From: Pirellulimonas nuda
GTDB lineage: Bacteria; Planctomycetota; Planctomycetia; Pirellulales; Lacipirellulaceae
NCBI RefSeq assembly: GCF_007750855.1
Contig: NZ_CP036291.1
Coordinates: 4,216,001-4,280,000 of the forward strand
Reading direction: 5' to 3'
DNA length: 64,000 nt
Below, in pieces: positions 25,685-34,896 of the stretch; the first letter of the stretch is position 1; every line of letters begins with the position of its first letter. Made by a program: the position numbers and the translations under genes. The notes below the pieces were generated by a model. It did no database searches. It saw nothing but the letters and a program-made list of their open reading frames with translations, and had not been told where the DNA came from.

Positions 25685-25985
25685 CGACCGATCCCGGAAA
25701 CCAGCGGCGCCAAAGGGTATTTAGAATCTACCCCCCGGTTCATGGGGGGTCAAACAAACCGGCGCGGATCAGAAACCGCCCCCAAACGATGCCCAATAAC
25801 CGACGGGCTCCGCCCCGTCGCCGGGTAGGGATCGATTGATTCCTGTGGTTCGTCTCTGCGGGGGGACCGGGATTCAAGTTCGGCGACGGGGCGGAGCCCG
25901 TTGGCTAGTTGTGGGGGCTGGGTCCTGGGTGGGGATGGGATCGACACGGGTTGACAGCCAGATGCGTTGCAGCGAAGATTTTTTG
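25685..25985 (+). promoter_or_regulatory. Upstream region of the metal ABC importer operon
   Basis: About 300 nt between divergent genes. It contains a perfect 7-bp hairpin ACCCCCC/GGGGGGT (25730-25750). It also has an inverted pair of a GC palindrome seen elsewhere in the window (CGACGGGCTCCGCCCCGTCG at 25801-25820 and its complement-like copy at 25884-25903). A candidate -35 TTGACA at 25951 has a weak -10 (GAAGAT) 17 nt later. The promoter assignment is tentative. Confidence 0.35.
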
Positions 25986-26000
25986 ATGAGTCAAAAAATC
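25977..26000. promoter_or_regulatory. AT-rich palindrome at the start of the metal ABC operon, candidate operator
   Basis: A perfect 10-bp inverted repeat, GATTTTTTGA and TCAAAAAATC with a 4-nt TGAG spacer, overlaps the ATG at 25986 and ends just before an in-frame GTG at 26001. It stands out in a GC-rich neighbourhood. Shape and position fit a metalloregulator (DtxR/MntR or Zur-type) operator. An RNA hairpin covering the start codon is the alternative. Confidence 0.5.
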
Positions 26001-27002
26001 GTGGCCGTTTGCTCAAATGCACGCATTCTGCTGGCCCTTGGCGTCGCAGTGAGCGCCGGCGTCGGCTGCGGGGGGGGCCAGCCCGGCCCCCGGGCGACGC
26101 GGTTCCAGGGCGAACCGCCGCTGCAGATCGTCGCCACCACGGGGCCGGTGGGAGACGCCGTCCGGCACGTGGCCGGCCAGCACGGCGAGGTCACTACCCT
26201 GATGGGGCCCGGGGTCGACCCCCACCTCTACAGCCAAGAGCGGGACGACATGGTCCGCTTGGAGAACGCGGACGTCGTCTTCTACAACGGCCTGCACCTC
26301 GAAGGCCGGCTGGCCGACGTGCTGGAGGGGCTGGCCGCGCGACGCGCCGTGTTCGCCGTCACCGATCGGCTGGTAGAAGAAAACGATCCTCGGCTGCGGC
26401 AGGTCGAGGGGTTCTACGGATTCCCCGACCCCCACGTGTGGCACGACGCCGCGTTGTGGGCCGATTGTGTGCGTCAGGTGGGCGAAGACCTAGCAGAGTT
26501 CGATCCGGAACGCGCCGCCGACTACCGCAAGAACGCAGCCGACTACGCCGCACAGCTCGACGCCCTGGACGCCGAGGTGCGCGAGAAAATCGCCTCGATC
26601 CCACCGAAGCGTCGCGTGCTGGTGACCGCTCACGACGCGTTCGGCTACTTCAGCAAGACGTACGGCATGGAGTCGCTGGGCCTCAAAGGGATTAGCACCG
26701 AAGACCAAGTCGACCTGGCGCGGATGAACGAGGTCGTCAATACGCTGGTCGACCGCGACGTCCCCTGTGTGTTCGTCGAGTCGGCCGTTGCGCCCAAGAT
26801 CATGGAAGCGCTGGTCGAACCCTGCGAGGCGCGTGGGCACACGGTGCGTATCGGAGAAGAACTGTACGCAGACGCGCTGGGGCGACCGGCCGACGGCGCC
26901 GACACCTACGTCGGCATGATCCGAGCGAACGTCGCGGCGATGGTCGACGGCCTGAGGGGCGGCGAACCATCGGAGCCGGAGGAGGGCGCCGACGCGCCAT
27001 GA
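25986..27002 (+). CDS. Metal ABC transporter substrate-binding lipoprotein (ZnuA/MntA/TroA family)
   Basis: 338 residues from the ATG at 25986 (a GTG at 26001 is also possible). A short signal sequence ends in the lipobox-like VSAGVGC. The cluster A-I pattern is complete: [30 protein letters not shown] with a metal His, [10 protein letters not shown] with two further His, and [17 protein letters not shown]. The long flexible His-rich loop of zinc-type ZnuA is absent, which leans towards Mn/Fe binding, but metal identity is not settled. It delivers metal to the permeases encoded downstream and overlaps the ATPase gene by 4 nt. Confidence 0.93.
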   Translation: MSQKIVAVCSNARILLALGVAVSAGVGCGGGQPGPRATRFQGEPPLQIVATTGPVGDAVRHVAGQHGEVTTLMGPGVDPHLYSQERDDMVRLENADVVFYNGLHLEGRLADVLEGLAARRAVFAVTDRLVEENDPRLRQVEGFYGFPDPHVWHDAALWADCVRQVGEDLAEFDPERAADYRKNAADYAAQLDALDAEVREKIASIPPKRRVLVTAHDAFGYFSKTYGMESLGLKGISTEDQVDLARMNEVVNTLVDRDVPCVFVESAVAPKIMEALVEPCEARGHTVRIGEELYADALGRPADGADTYVGMIRANVAAMVDGLRGGEPSEPEEGADAP

Positions 27003-27790
27003 GCGATTCGCCCCAGGCCAACGGCGGCGGCGTCGCGGCCCTCGAGGTCCACGACCTGACCGTTGCGTACCACCGCCGCCCCGTGCTGTGGAACATCGAC
27101 TTTGAGACGGCGCCGGGCCGGCTGGTCGGCATTATCGGCCCCAACGGCGCCGGCAAGACCACCCTCATTAAGGCCATCTTGGGCCTGGCGCCGCTCGCCA
27201 GCGGCCGGGTCGAGATCTACGGCAAGCCGTTCCGCCAGCAGCGCCGGCTGGTGGGCTACGTGCCGCAGCGTGAGTCGGTGGACTGGGATTTCCCGGTGAA
27301 CGCCCGCGACGTGGTGCTGATGGGCTCCTACGGCCGGCTCGGCTGGTTCCGCCGTCCCGGGAAGAAAGAACGCCAACTGGCCGAGCAGGCGCTGGCGGAC
27401 GTCGGCCTTGCGGGGCTCGAAACGCGGCAGATCAGCGAGCTCTCCGGGGGGCAGCAGCAGCGCGTGTTCCTGGCGCGGGCGCTCGTGCAAGACGCGTCGG
27501 TGTACTTCATGGACGAGCCCTTTGCCGGGGTCGACGCCGCTACCGAGCAGACGATCTTTGCCCAGCTCAAACAGCTCCGCTCGGCGGGCAAGACGGTGTT
27601 CGTGGTCCACCACGACCTGCAGACGGTGCGCAAGTACTTCGACGACGTCGTGCTGCTCAACCTCCGCCTCGTGGCGGCCGGGCCGGTCGCCACAACGTTC
27701 ACCAACGACAACCTGCAACGCACCTACGGCGGCCGGCTAACCATCCTCGAACAAGCCGCCGAAGCGGTCCGCCGCGGGGAAGGCGCCTGA
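26999..27790 (+). CDS. Metal ABC transporter ATP-binding protein
   Basis: 263 residues. Walker [11 protein letters not shown]-loop [13 protein letters not shown], signature LSGGQQQRV, Walker [13 protein letters not shown] and H-loop VHHDL are all intact. [16 protein letters not shown] is typical of Mn/Zn/Fe importer ATPases. It overlaps the binding-protein gene by 4 nt and is separated from the first permease by a 185-nt gap holding an inverted-repeat element. Confidence 0.95.
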   Translation: MSDSPQANGGGVAALEVHDLTVAYHRRPVLWNIDFETAPGRLVGIIGPNGAGKTTLIKAILGLAPLASGRVEIYGKPFRQQRRLVGYVPQRESVDWDFPVNARDVVLMGSYGRLGWFRRPGKKERQLAEQALADVGLAGLETRQISELSGGQQQRVFLARALVQDASVYFMDEPFAGVDAATEQTIFAQLKQLRSAGKTVFVVHHDLQTVRKYFDDVVLLNLRLVAAGPVATTFTNDNLQRTYGGRLTILEQAAEAVRRGEGA

Positions 27791-27809
27791 AGAAGCAGCG
27801 AGGAAGATT

Positions 27810-27954
27810 GCCACGAAAAGGCACAAAAAAGCACAAAGACGGACGGAGTACAGTTTTCACCTTGAGGATTGCTTGCGTCAATTTTCAATTTGCAATCCTG
27901 CCTTCGTTCTTGTGCTTTTTTGTGCCTCGTCGTGGCCAAGATCGTCCGTCCGTC
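27810..27954. repeat. Mosaic inverted-repeat element inside the metal ABC operon
   Basis: The left arm (CCACGAAAAGGCACAAAAAA, 27811 on) and the right arm (27901-27954, TTTTTTGTGCC then CGTGGCC) are complementary over about 30 nt. GACGGACGG units lie at both ends in opposite order. The element starts 19 nt after the ATPase stop and ends 21 nt before the permease GTG. Confidence 0.85.
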
Positions 27955-27975
27955 TAGCACCAAGATAGTTCGACC

Positions 27976-29328
27976 GTGATCCTCGACCCCATCGTCTCGA
28001 AGCTGCTCGTCGGCGCCGGCTTGCTGGGCGCCTCGGCGGGGATTGTTGGCGCGCTTGCGGTGCTGCGGCGGCGGGCGCTGGTGGGCGACATGCTGGCCCA
28101 CGCGGCGCTGCCGGGCATCTGCCTGGGCTTCTTGGTGGTGGGCACGCGCAGCGCCCCGGCGCTCACGCTGGGCGCGCTGGCCACCGGGCTGCTGGGGGTG
28201 GGGCTGGTGGCCCAGATCCGCCGCTTCACCCGCACCGGCGAGGACGCGGCGCTCGCGATCGTGCTGAGCACCTTCTTCGGCGCCGGCGTGGTGCTGCTGT
28301 CGATCATCCAGCGGAACCCCTCCGGCGAGCAAGCGGGGCTCAACCAGTACCTGTTCGGCGAGATCGCCGCACTGACGCGTCGGGATGTCGACGTGCTGGC
28401 CGTGCTGCTGGTCTGCGTCGTCGCGGTTACCGTGCTGCTGCACAAAGAAGTGAAGACATGGCTCTTTGACGAGGGGTTTGGCCGCACGCTGGGGCTGCCG
28501 CTGCTGTGGCTCGACTGGGGGGTGATGGGGCTGGTGGCGCTGGTGACCGTGGTGGCGCTGCCCATCTGCGGCGTCGTGCTCACGGCCGGCATGCTGATTT
28601 ACCCCGCCGCGGCGGCGCGGTTCTGGACCGGGCGTTTCGGCGCGCTCGTGGCGCTGGCCGGGCTGATCGGCGCGGCCGTTGGGGCGGTCGGCATCGTCCT
28701 GGCGTCGCTGGCCGGCAGCGCCACGGGGCTGCTGGGCACGGTGCTGCGTGGCGACCACGGTTCTCCCCCGCCCCCGGGACCGGTGATCGTGCTGCTGGGG
28801 GGCTTGGTGTTCTTGGCGTCGATGCTGTTCGCGCCGCGCCGCGGGGCGGTGGTGCGTGCCGTGCGGATGGCCCGGCTGCGGCTGCGGATGGGCTCCGACC
28901 ACCTGCTGCGCAGCCTGTTTGAGCTCGTCGAGCCGAACCTGCCCGCGACCCCGGACGTCGTGCTTTCGCAGGCCACCGAGTCGCTCCCCGAGTCGGGCAT
29001 GCTCGAACGCCTGGTCGTGCGAGACGCGATGGCGCGGGACTGGATCCGCTCCACCAGCCCCGGCAGGGTGCAGTTGACCCCCGCCGGCCTGGCCGCGGCG
29101 GCCGACGTGACGCGCAAGCACCGGCTATGGGAGCTGTACCTGCTGGAGCACGCGGACATCGCCGCGGACCACGTGCACCGCGACGCAGACGACCTCGAAC
29201 ACCTGCTGCCGGCCGAACTGGTAGCGGGCCTAGAGCGGGCCCTGGCGGCCGAAGGGAAGCTGCCCGACTCGCCCGACAACCTGCGTGTCCCTACTTCTCC
29301 CCACGCACTCGAGGCGGGCGATGCTTGA
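27976..29328 (+). CDS. Metal ABC transporter permease with C-terminal DtxR-like domain
   Basis: 450 residues, GTG start, versus about 280-300 for a plain ABC-3 permease. Residues 1-290 hold 8-9 membrane helices with VGDMLAHAALPGICLGF, the hallmark of the family. Residues about 305-440 are soluble. A winged-helix-like segment ending VQLTPAGLAAAADV is followed by HRLWELYLLEHADI and VHRDADDLEHLLP. This matches the metal-binding and dimerisation helices of DtxR/MntR (His of HRL; Asp, Glu, His of DDLEH). A metal sensor fused to the transporter is inferred. The stop overlaps the next start by 8 nt. Confidence 0.92.
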   Translation: MILDPIVSKLLVGAGLLGASAGIVGALAVLRRRALVGDMLAHAALPGICLGFLVVGTRSAPALTLGALATGLLGVGLVAQIRRFTRTGEDAALAIVLSTFFGAGVVLLSIIQRNPSGEQAGLNQYLFGEIAALTRRDVDVLAVLLVCVVAVTVLLHKEVKTWLFDEGFGRTLGLPLLWLDWGVMGLVALVTVVALPICGVVLTAGMLIYPAAAARFWTGRFGALVALAGLIGAAVGAVGIVLASLAGSATGLLGTVLRGDHGSPPPPGPVIVLLGGLVFLASMLFAPRRGAVVRAVRMARLRLRMGSDHLLRSLFELVEPNLPATPDVVLSQATESLPESGMLERLVVRDAMARDWIRSTSPGRVQLTPAGLAAAADVTRKHRLWELYLLEHADIAADHVHRDADDLEHLLPAELVAGLERALAAEGKLPDSPDNLRVPTSPHALEAGDA

Positions 29329-30601
29329 GGGATGGAACAGCTTCGACACACGCGCCGTGATGCTGGCGCTGGCCACCAACGTCTGCTGCGCGCTCGTCGG
29401 CACGTTCCTGGTGCTGCGCCGCAAGAGCATGGTGGGGGACGCCCTCTCGCACGCCGTGCTGCCCGGGCTGGCGGTGGCGTTCCTATTGAGCGGCAGCCTC
29501 GGCAGCGGCTTTATGCTGCTTGGCGCCGTCGGCGCCGGGCTGACCGCGACGCTGCTGACCGAGCTGGCCGAGCGACGCGGCGGCGCCATCGCCGACGCCG
29601 GGCTGGGGGTGGTGTTTACCTCGCTGTTCGCGCTGGGCGTGCTGCTGATCAAACGCTACATCAGCGGCGTTCACTTTGATATCGCCTGCGTCTACGAGGG
29701 GTCGCTGCTGTCCGCGGCGCTCGACACCGTGCACTCCGGCCCGCTGCAGGGGATGCCGACGGCGCTGTTGACCAGCGTGCCGCTGGCATTGGGGGTAGCG
29801 CTGCTAATCGGCTTGTTCTGGAAGGAACTGATGATCACGTCGTTCGACCCGGTGCTGGCCAGCAGCATGGGGGTGGGCGCCGGCCTGCTGAACTACGCCC
29901 TGATGGGGGTCGTGTCGTTGGCCGCGGCGGTGTCGTTCCAAACAGTCGGCTCGGTGCTGGTGGTGGCGATGCTGATTATCCCGGCCGCCACGGCGCAGTT
30001 CCTTTCGAACCGCGCCACGCGCGTGCTGGGGATCGCGGTGCTGCTGTCGGCCCTCAGCACCGCCGCGGGGTACGCCCTGTCGCTGGCGTGGCGGGCCTCG
30101 CCCGCGGGATCGATGGCGCTGGCCGCCGGGGGCGTCTACGCCTTTGTGGCGCTGGCTGCGCCGCGCCGCGGGGTGATCGCCAAGCTGGTCGCCAGCATGA
30201 GCCTCGCCGCCCGGGTGCGTGGAGACGACCTGCTGACCCGGCTGTACCGGGACGAAGAGCACCCCGGCCCCGAGGGCGCCCCGCACGCGCTCGACTGGAT
30301 CGACCGCTTCGTCCGCTGGCGGCTGGTGAGTCAGCAGAGCATCGCCCGATCCGCCGGCGGGTACGCCCTGACCCCCTCGGGCCGAGAACGGGCCGGGCGG
30401 ATCGTCCGCGCCCACCGGCTGTGGGAGAGCTACCTGGTGGGAGAGGTCGGGCTGCCCGCCGACCACGTGCACGAGCCGGCCCACGCGATGGAGCACTTCC
30501 TCGACCACGGCCTGCGGCAAGAGATCGAAGCCTCACTGGGCGCGGCCGCTACGGACCCCCACGGTCGTGAGATCCCAAAAGACAGCGGCGCCGGCGACTA
30601 A
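29321..30601 (+). CDS. Second metal ABC transporter permease with C-terminal DtxR-like domain
   Basis: 426 residues from the ATG at 29321, which overlaps the previous stop; an upstream in-frame start at 29285 is less likely. The ABC-3 permease part (VGDALSHAVLPGLAVAF) is followed by a soluble region of about 130 residues with YALTPSGRERAGRIVRAHRL and HEPAHAMEHFLDH. The HRLWE and MEH motifs of the DtxR/MntR metal site are kept, although the acidic residue before MEH is His here. With the first permease it probably forms a heterodimeric channel. Its TAA stop shares the bases CTAA with the convergent tsaB stop. Confidence 0.92.
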   Translation: MLEGWNSFDTRAVMLALATNVCCALVGTFLVLRRKSMVGDALSHAVLPGLAVAFLLSGSLGSGFMLLGAVGAGLTATLLTELAERRGGAIADAGLGVVFTSLFALGVLLIKRYISGVHFDIACVYEGSLLSAALDTVHSGPLQGMPTALLTSVPLALGVALLIGLFWKELMITSFDPVLASSMGVGAGLLNYALMGVVSLAAAVSFQTVGSVLVVAMLIIPAATAQFLSNRATRVLGIAVLLSALSTAAGYALSLAWRASPAGSMALAAGGVYAFVALAAPRRGVIAKLVASMSLAARVRGDDLLTRLYRDEEHPGPEGAPHALDWIDRFVRWRLVSQQSIARSAGGYALTPSGRERAGRIVRAHRLWESYLVGEVGLPADHVHEPAHAMEHFLDHGLRQEIEASLGAAATDPHGREIPKDSGAGD

Positions 30602-31374
30602 CGCGCCGCTGCGTCGGCGACTTCTTCTGCGGCGCTCTTGCGGTAGTACTTTGGCGCCAGCGCGAACGCGTCGGTCGACTCTCCCTTTGCGGCCAGCGAC
30701 CAGCCTAGCTGGCCGATGGTGGCGGCCAGCGGCTCCGACTCGATCAGCTCGACCCCCGAAGGCATCTGGCCAGTAAGCCTCGCCAGCGGCGTGCCCGCCA
30801 CGCGGTCGCCGGGCCGAACGAGGCCCGCCAGGGCGGCGTCGGAGAGGATGCGGACACGGTCCCCTTCGTCCGGCGGCCCGTCGCTGGGGTAGCGGCTCGC
30901 GAACCACTCTCCGCGCTGGGCGTCCAGCACCCCCCACACCGGCCCGGCCCCGAAGCCGGCCTGGCAGGCCAGGGCGTCGAGGGTGTTCACCCCCACCACC
31001 GGCGCCCCCGCCACGTAGGCCAGCATCTTGGCCGCGGTGACGCCGATCCGCAGGCCGGTGAACGACCCCGGCCCCACGGCCACCGCCACCAAGCCGATGG
31101 CCCCATCGGCGAGCCCCCCCGCGGTGATCCGGGCCTCCGCCAGCAGGGCTTGAACGCTCGCCGGCAGGGTCTGTGCGGTGCGGCGGTCCCGCGGCAGTGC
31201 GACCTCTGCGACCGTCGTAACCGACCCGGCCCGCGGCTCGAGCAGCGCGAGCGAACCGAAACGACCCGAGGTTTCGAGCGCAAAGACGTACCCGGGCAGA
31301 CCGGGTTGCGGGGGCTGCGGGTTGACCGAAATCTCCGTGCGTCCTAGGTTTAGGGGTTCTTTCGGCGTCCCCAA
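30598..31374 (-). CDS. tsaB: tRNA threonylcarbamoyladenosine biosynthesis protein TsaB
   Basis: 258 residues of the ASKHA fold. ALETSGRFGSLALL is the N-terminal strand pair, and AVAVGPGSFTGLRIGV is the family-diagnostic segment, followed by VGVNTLDALA. Family role: scaffold for TsaD/TsaE in making t6A37 of ANN-decoding tRNAs. Its last four bases overlap the convergent permease stop. The N-terminus is about 25 residues longer than usual, so a downstream start is possible. Confidence 0.9.
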   Translation of the reverse strand: MGTPKEPLNLGRTEISVNPQPPQPGLPGYVFALETSGRFGSLALLEPRAGSVTTVAEVALPRDRRTAQTLPASVQALLAEARITAGGLADGAIGLVAVAVGPGSFTGLRIGVTAAKMLAYVAGAPVVGVNTLDALACQAGFGAGPVWGVLDAQRGEWFASRYPSDGPPDEGDRVRILSDAALAGLVRPGDRVAGTPLARLTGQMPSGVELIESEPLAATIGQLGWSLAAKGESTDAFALAPKYYRKSAAEEVADAAAR

Positions 31375-31472
31375 GGCGAGCCGTCGGCTACAGTTGCCGG
31401 AGGTCGAGTGTCGAACCCGGGCGACCAGACAAGACCATGCGGTGTTAAACGAAGCGTCGGGCCATTCGAGGC

Positions 31473-32234
31473 GTGCCGAACTTGAAACGTGCGATCATCA
31501 GCGACATCCACGCCAATCTAGAGGCGTTGGAATCGGTCCTCGAACACATCCGCGACCAAGGGGTCACGGAGATCTTCTGCCTGGGAGACGTGATCGGCTA
31601 CGGCCCCAACCCGTGCGAATGCCTCGATCGCGTCATCAAGCACACCAGTGTAAGCCTGCTGGGGAACCACGACCAAGGGGCCTTGTTCGACCCTGAGGGC
31701 TTCAATTCTGGCGCCGAGCGGGCCATCTTCTGGACCCGCGACCAGCTAGAGAACTCCCGCGGCAACCGCGACGACATCGACCGCCGGTGGGACTTCCTGG
31801 GCGGGCTGCCCCGCATCCACCGCGACGCCGACTGGCTGTACGTGCACGGCTCGCCCCGCAACCCGGTGAACGAGTACGTCTTCCCCGAAGACATCTACAA
31901 CCAGAAGAAGATGGAGAAGCTGTTCAGCCTGGTGCCGCACGGCTGCTTCCAAGGCCACACCCACGTGCCGGGCGTCTTCACCGAGAGCCGCAACTTCACC
32001 TCGCCCGACGAGATGGGTTACGTCTACAAGATCACCCCGGAAAAGTTCATGGTGAACGTCGGCTCGGTAGGCCAGCCGCGCGACGGCGACCCCCGCTCGT
32101 GCTACGTGGTGCAGGAAGACGACAAGATCACCTTCCACCGCGTCGACTACGACCGCGGCGTGACCGCCAACAAGATCTACGGAATCCCCGACCTCGACGA
32201 CTTCCTCGGCGACCGCATCAAGCAGGGACGCTAA
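31473..32234 (+). CDS. Calcineurin-like metallophosphoesterase
   Basis: 253 residues. All five metal motifs are visible: SDIHANLEA (D11, H13), LGDVIGYG (D39), GNHDQG (N65, H66), LYVHGSPR and FQGHTHVPG. The YfcE/bacterial single-domain type fits. The likely activity is a phosphodiesterase on a small substrate, but the substrate is unknown. The 106-nt gap to yidC shows nothing distinctive. Confidence 0.92.
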   Translation: MPNLKRAIISDIHANLEALESVLEHIRDQGVTEIFCLGDVIGYGPNPCECLDRVIKHTSVSLLGNHDQGALFDPEGFNSGAERAIFWTRDQLENSRGNRDDIDRRWDFLGGLPRIHRDADWLYVHGSPRNPVNEYVFPEDIYNQKKMEKLFSLVPHGCFQGHTHVPGVFTESRNFTSPDEMGYVYKITPEKFMVNVGSVGQPRDGDPRSCYVVQEDDKITFHRVDYDRGVTANKIYGIPDLDDFLGDRIKQGR

Positions 32235-32340
32235 CCCTCGGCGGCCCCGCCCGGGCCATCGCGACCGCCCCTCGGCGCCCTCCCCAATCCGCGCCCCCAA
32301 TAAGCGCACCACCGCGCCACCCTCTACCGCCACGACTCGC

Positions 32341-34695
32341 ATGACGCGGATTTCTCCCCAGTCGAAGGAGCAACCCTTCGACCAGCGGCTGCTTACTTTT
32401 GTGCTGCTTAGCGCCGCGGTGGTGATGCTGTGGTCGCAGTCGATGGCGCCCAAGCCCCCCGTCGAACCCAAGGACAAGCCGGCCGCCGACGCCGTGGCCC
32501 GGCAGGACGACGAGCTGGATGAAGAAGGCTCCGACGCCGCAGACGGCGAAGCGGCCGACCCCGACAAACCAGACGCCGAGGCCCCGCTGGTAGAAGACCA
32601 GCCCGCGGTCGATCCGGCCCGCGTCACCTTCGGCTCGCTGGCCTCGGACGGCCCCTACCGGATGCTGGTGTCGGCCAACAACATCGGCGGCGCCATCGAG
32701 CGGATCGAGCTCTCCTCCGAACAGTACCGCGATCTTCATGACCGGGCCGGCTACCTCGGTTCGCTCGAGCTGAGCGAAACGATGACCGTCCGGCAGGTCG
32801 GCGCCGGCACCCCCGCGGCGCTGGCGGGGATCGAGGTCGGCGACACGCTGGCGTCCGTCGCCGGCAAGACGGTCGATTCACCCCAGGCCGTGGCCAAGGC
32901 GCTCGCCGAGACCAAGCCGGGCGACACGCTCAAGGTCGGCGTCCGGCGGGGCGACGCCGACAAGCAGCTCGAGGTCAAGCTCGAACGCCGGCCGCTGGAC
33001 GTGATCCGGCCCGAGCTGGAGAACATCCTGCTCTTTGCAGACAAACCCCCGGCCGACTTCCGGCCCACCCCTTCGTTCTTGCTGCGTCTGGAGAGCGTCG
33101 GCGACCGCGGGACCGACAGCACCGCCATCCGGGCCGCGAACCGCCAGCTCACGCGCGAAGCGTGGAAGGTGGAATCCACGACCGACGCCTCCGTGACGTT
33201 CACCATGCGGCTGGCGAAGCTGGGGCTCGATGTCGTCAAGCGATTCACGCTGGTCGAGGTCCCCGAGGCCCAGCGCAGCGACCCGCTCACCCCCGCCTAC
33301 CACTTTGTGCTGGGGGTCGAGGTCCGCAACCTCCTCGACGCGCCGCAAAAGGTCGCCTACCGGCTCGAAGGGCCCAACGGGCTGCCGATCGAGGGGTGGT
33401 GGTTCAGCAACAAGATCGGCCAGGGGTGGGGCCAGTACGGCATCCGCGATGTGGTGGCTAGGCTCGCCGGCAATCAGGTGGTGCAGCAACGCGCCAGCAG
33501 CATCGCCGAGGGGGACGGCGAGGTCATGGAGGGCGCCCCGGTAGCGTTCGCCGGGGTCGACGCCCAGTACTTCGCCGTAGTGATGCTGCCCGAGAAGGAG
33601 ACGCTGGAGCAGGTCTGGTTCGACAAGGTCGAGCCGGTGCTCGCCACGCCGCTGCTGGAAGCCGGCCCCAAGGACGGCTGGAACAAGCCGGCCGCCACCT
33701 GGAACAACCCCACCATCTCGCTGGTGCACGAACCGGTCGAGCTGGCCGCCGCCGGGGCCGAGGGAGACACCCTCAGCGAGGGCTTCAAGGTCTTCGCGGG
33801 CCCCAAGCGGCCCGACCTGCTGGCCAAGTACTACGCCGCCGACCAGCCCGCCTACAACCTGCAGGGCATCCTCCAGTACGGCTGGTTCGGCCCCGTGGCG
33901 AAGGTGATGCTGGCCATCCTGCACGTGTTCAACTCCGTGGTGGGCAACTACGGCGTTGCGATCATCATGCTCACCGTGCTGGTCCGCGGCATCATGTTCC
34001 CGCTGAGCCGCAAGCAGGCGCAGAACATGGTGCTGATGCAGACGCTCAAGCCAGAGATGGACCGCATCGCGGAGAAGTACAAGACAGACATGGACAAGCG
34101 GGCCAAGGCCCAGCAGGAGCTGTTCCGCAAGCACAAGTACAACCCCATGGGGGGCTGCCTCCCCATGTTCATCCAGCTCCCGATCTTCCTCGGGCTGTAC
34201 CGCGCGCTGGCGGTGGATGTTGAGCTGCGTCAGGCGCCGCTGTTCACCGAGTCGATCCGCTTCTGCTCGAACCTGGCCGCGCCGGACATGTTCTACGACT
34301 GGTCGGCGATGGTGCCGCGCTGGTTCCAGAACGGCCAAGGGATCTTCGCCCTGGGGCCCTACTTCAACCTGCTGCCGATCCTCACGATCTGCCTGTTCCT
34401 GCTGCAGCAGAAGATGTTCATGCCGCCGGCCGCCAACGAGCAGGCAGCGATGCAGCAGAAGATGATGAAGTACATGATGGTCTTTTTCGGCCTGATGTTC
34501 TTCAAAGTCCCCAGCGGCCTGTGCCTGTACTTCATCGCGTCGAGCCTGTGGGGCATCGCCGAACGCAAACTGCTACCCAAACCGGCGCTCCCGGCCGACG
34601 CTGCCCCGGTCATGAGCAAGCCCACCAGCGTCTCGCCAAACCGCAACGGCTCGTCCGGCGCCGCGCGGAACGCCAAAAAGAAGAAACGGCGATAG
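32341..34695 (+). CDS. yidC: Membrane protein insertase YidC with an inserted PDZ-like domain
   Basis: 784 residues, longer than the usual 550-600. The N-terminal helix (FVLLSAAVVMLWSQSMAP) is followed by a Glu/Asp-rich linker. Residues about 140-222 look like a PDZ domain (VRQVGAGTPAALAGIEVGDT, then VDSPQAVAKALAETKPGDTL). A periplasmic beta-sandwich and the conserved C-terminal insertase core follow, with the hydrophilic-groove Arg in LVRGIMFPLSRKQAQ and YNPMGGCLPMFIQLPIF. The tail KKKKRR is typical for ribosome contact. It inserts membrane proteins with or without SecYEG. Confidence 0.95.
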   Translation: MTRISPQSKEQPFDQRLLTFVLLSAAVVMLWSQSMAPKPPVEPKDKPAADAVARQDDELDEEGSDAADGEAADPDKPDAEAPLVEDQPAVDPARVTFGSLASDGPYRMLVSANNIGGAIERIELSSEQYRDLHDRAGYLGSLELSETMTVRQVGAGTPAALAGIEVGDTLASVAGKTVDSPQAVAKALAETKPGDTLKVGVRRGDADKQLEVKLERRPLDVIRPELENILLFADKPPADFRPTPSFLLRLESVGDRGTDSTAIRAANRQLTREAWKVESTTDASVTFTMRLAKLGLDVVKRFTLVEVPEAQRSDPLTPAYHFVLGVEVRNLLDAPQKVAYRLEGPNGLPIEGWWFSNKIGQGWGQYGIRDVVARLAGNQVVQQRASSIAEGDGEVMEGAPVAFAGVDAQYFAVVMLPEKETLEQVWFDKVEPVLATPLLEAGPKDGWNKPAATWNNPTISLVHEPVELAAAGAEGDTLSEGFKVFAGPKRPDLLAKYYAADQPAYNLQGILQYGWFGPVAKVMLAILHVFNSVVGNYGVAIIMLTVLVRGIMFPLSRKQAQNMVLMQTLKPEMDRIAEKYKTDMDKRAKAQQELFRKHKYNPMGGCLPMFIQLPIFLGLYRALAVDVELRQAPLFTESIRFCSNLAAPDMFYDWSAMVPRWFQNGQGIFALGPYFNLLPILTICLFLLQQKMFMPPAANEQAAMQQKMMKYMMVFFGLMFFKVPSGLCLYFIASSLWGIAERKLLPKPALPADAAPVMSKPTSVSPNRNGSSGAARNAKKKKRR

Positions 34696-34702
34696 AGATT
34701 GG

Positions 34703-34880
34703 CTTGACCACGGATAGCACGGATTTCACGGATAGACGTTGGCCACGAAAAGGCGCGAAAAAGCACAAAAAGGAAACGTGGCGTATCGACAGCTCAAGAA
34801 CCTAGCCCTTCGGTTCTTTGTGCATTTTGTGCCTCTTCGTGGCTATCGTCCGTCTTCCGTGAAATCCGTGGTCAAACAAG
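34703..34880. repeat. Mosaic inverted-repeat element between yidC and mnmE
   Basis: Nested arms. The outer pair shares a CCACGGATTTCACGG-type unit (left 34707-34733, right ending near 34875). The inner pair is GCCACGAAAAGGCGCGAAAA (34742 on) and its complement near 34820-34845. It starts 7 nt after the yidC stop and ends 16 nt before mnmE. The outer unit recurs near 63238-63264. Confidence 0.85.
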
Positions 34881-34896
34881 CGTCTGAGCAACCGCT

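Noticed and set aside
25836-25985. Upstream extension of the metal-binding lipoprotein
   Set aside because: It would place 50 non-signal residues before the lipobox and runs through a GC palindrome pair.
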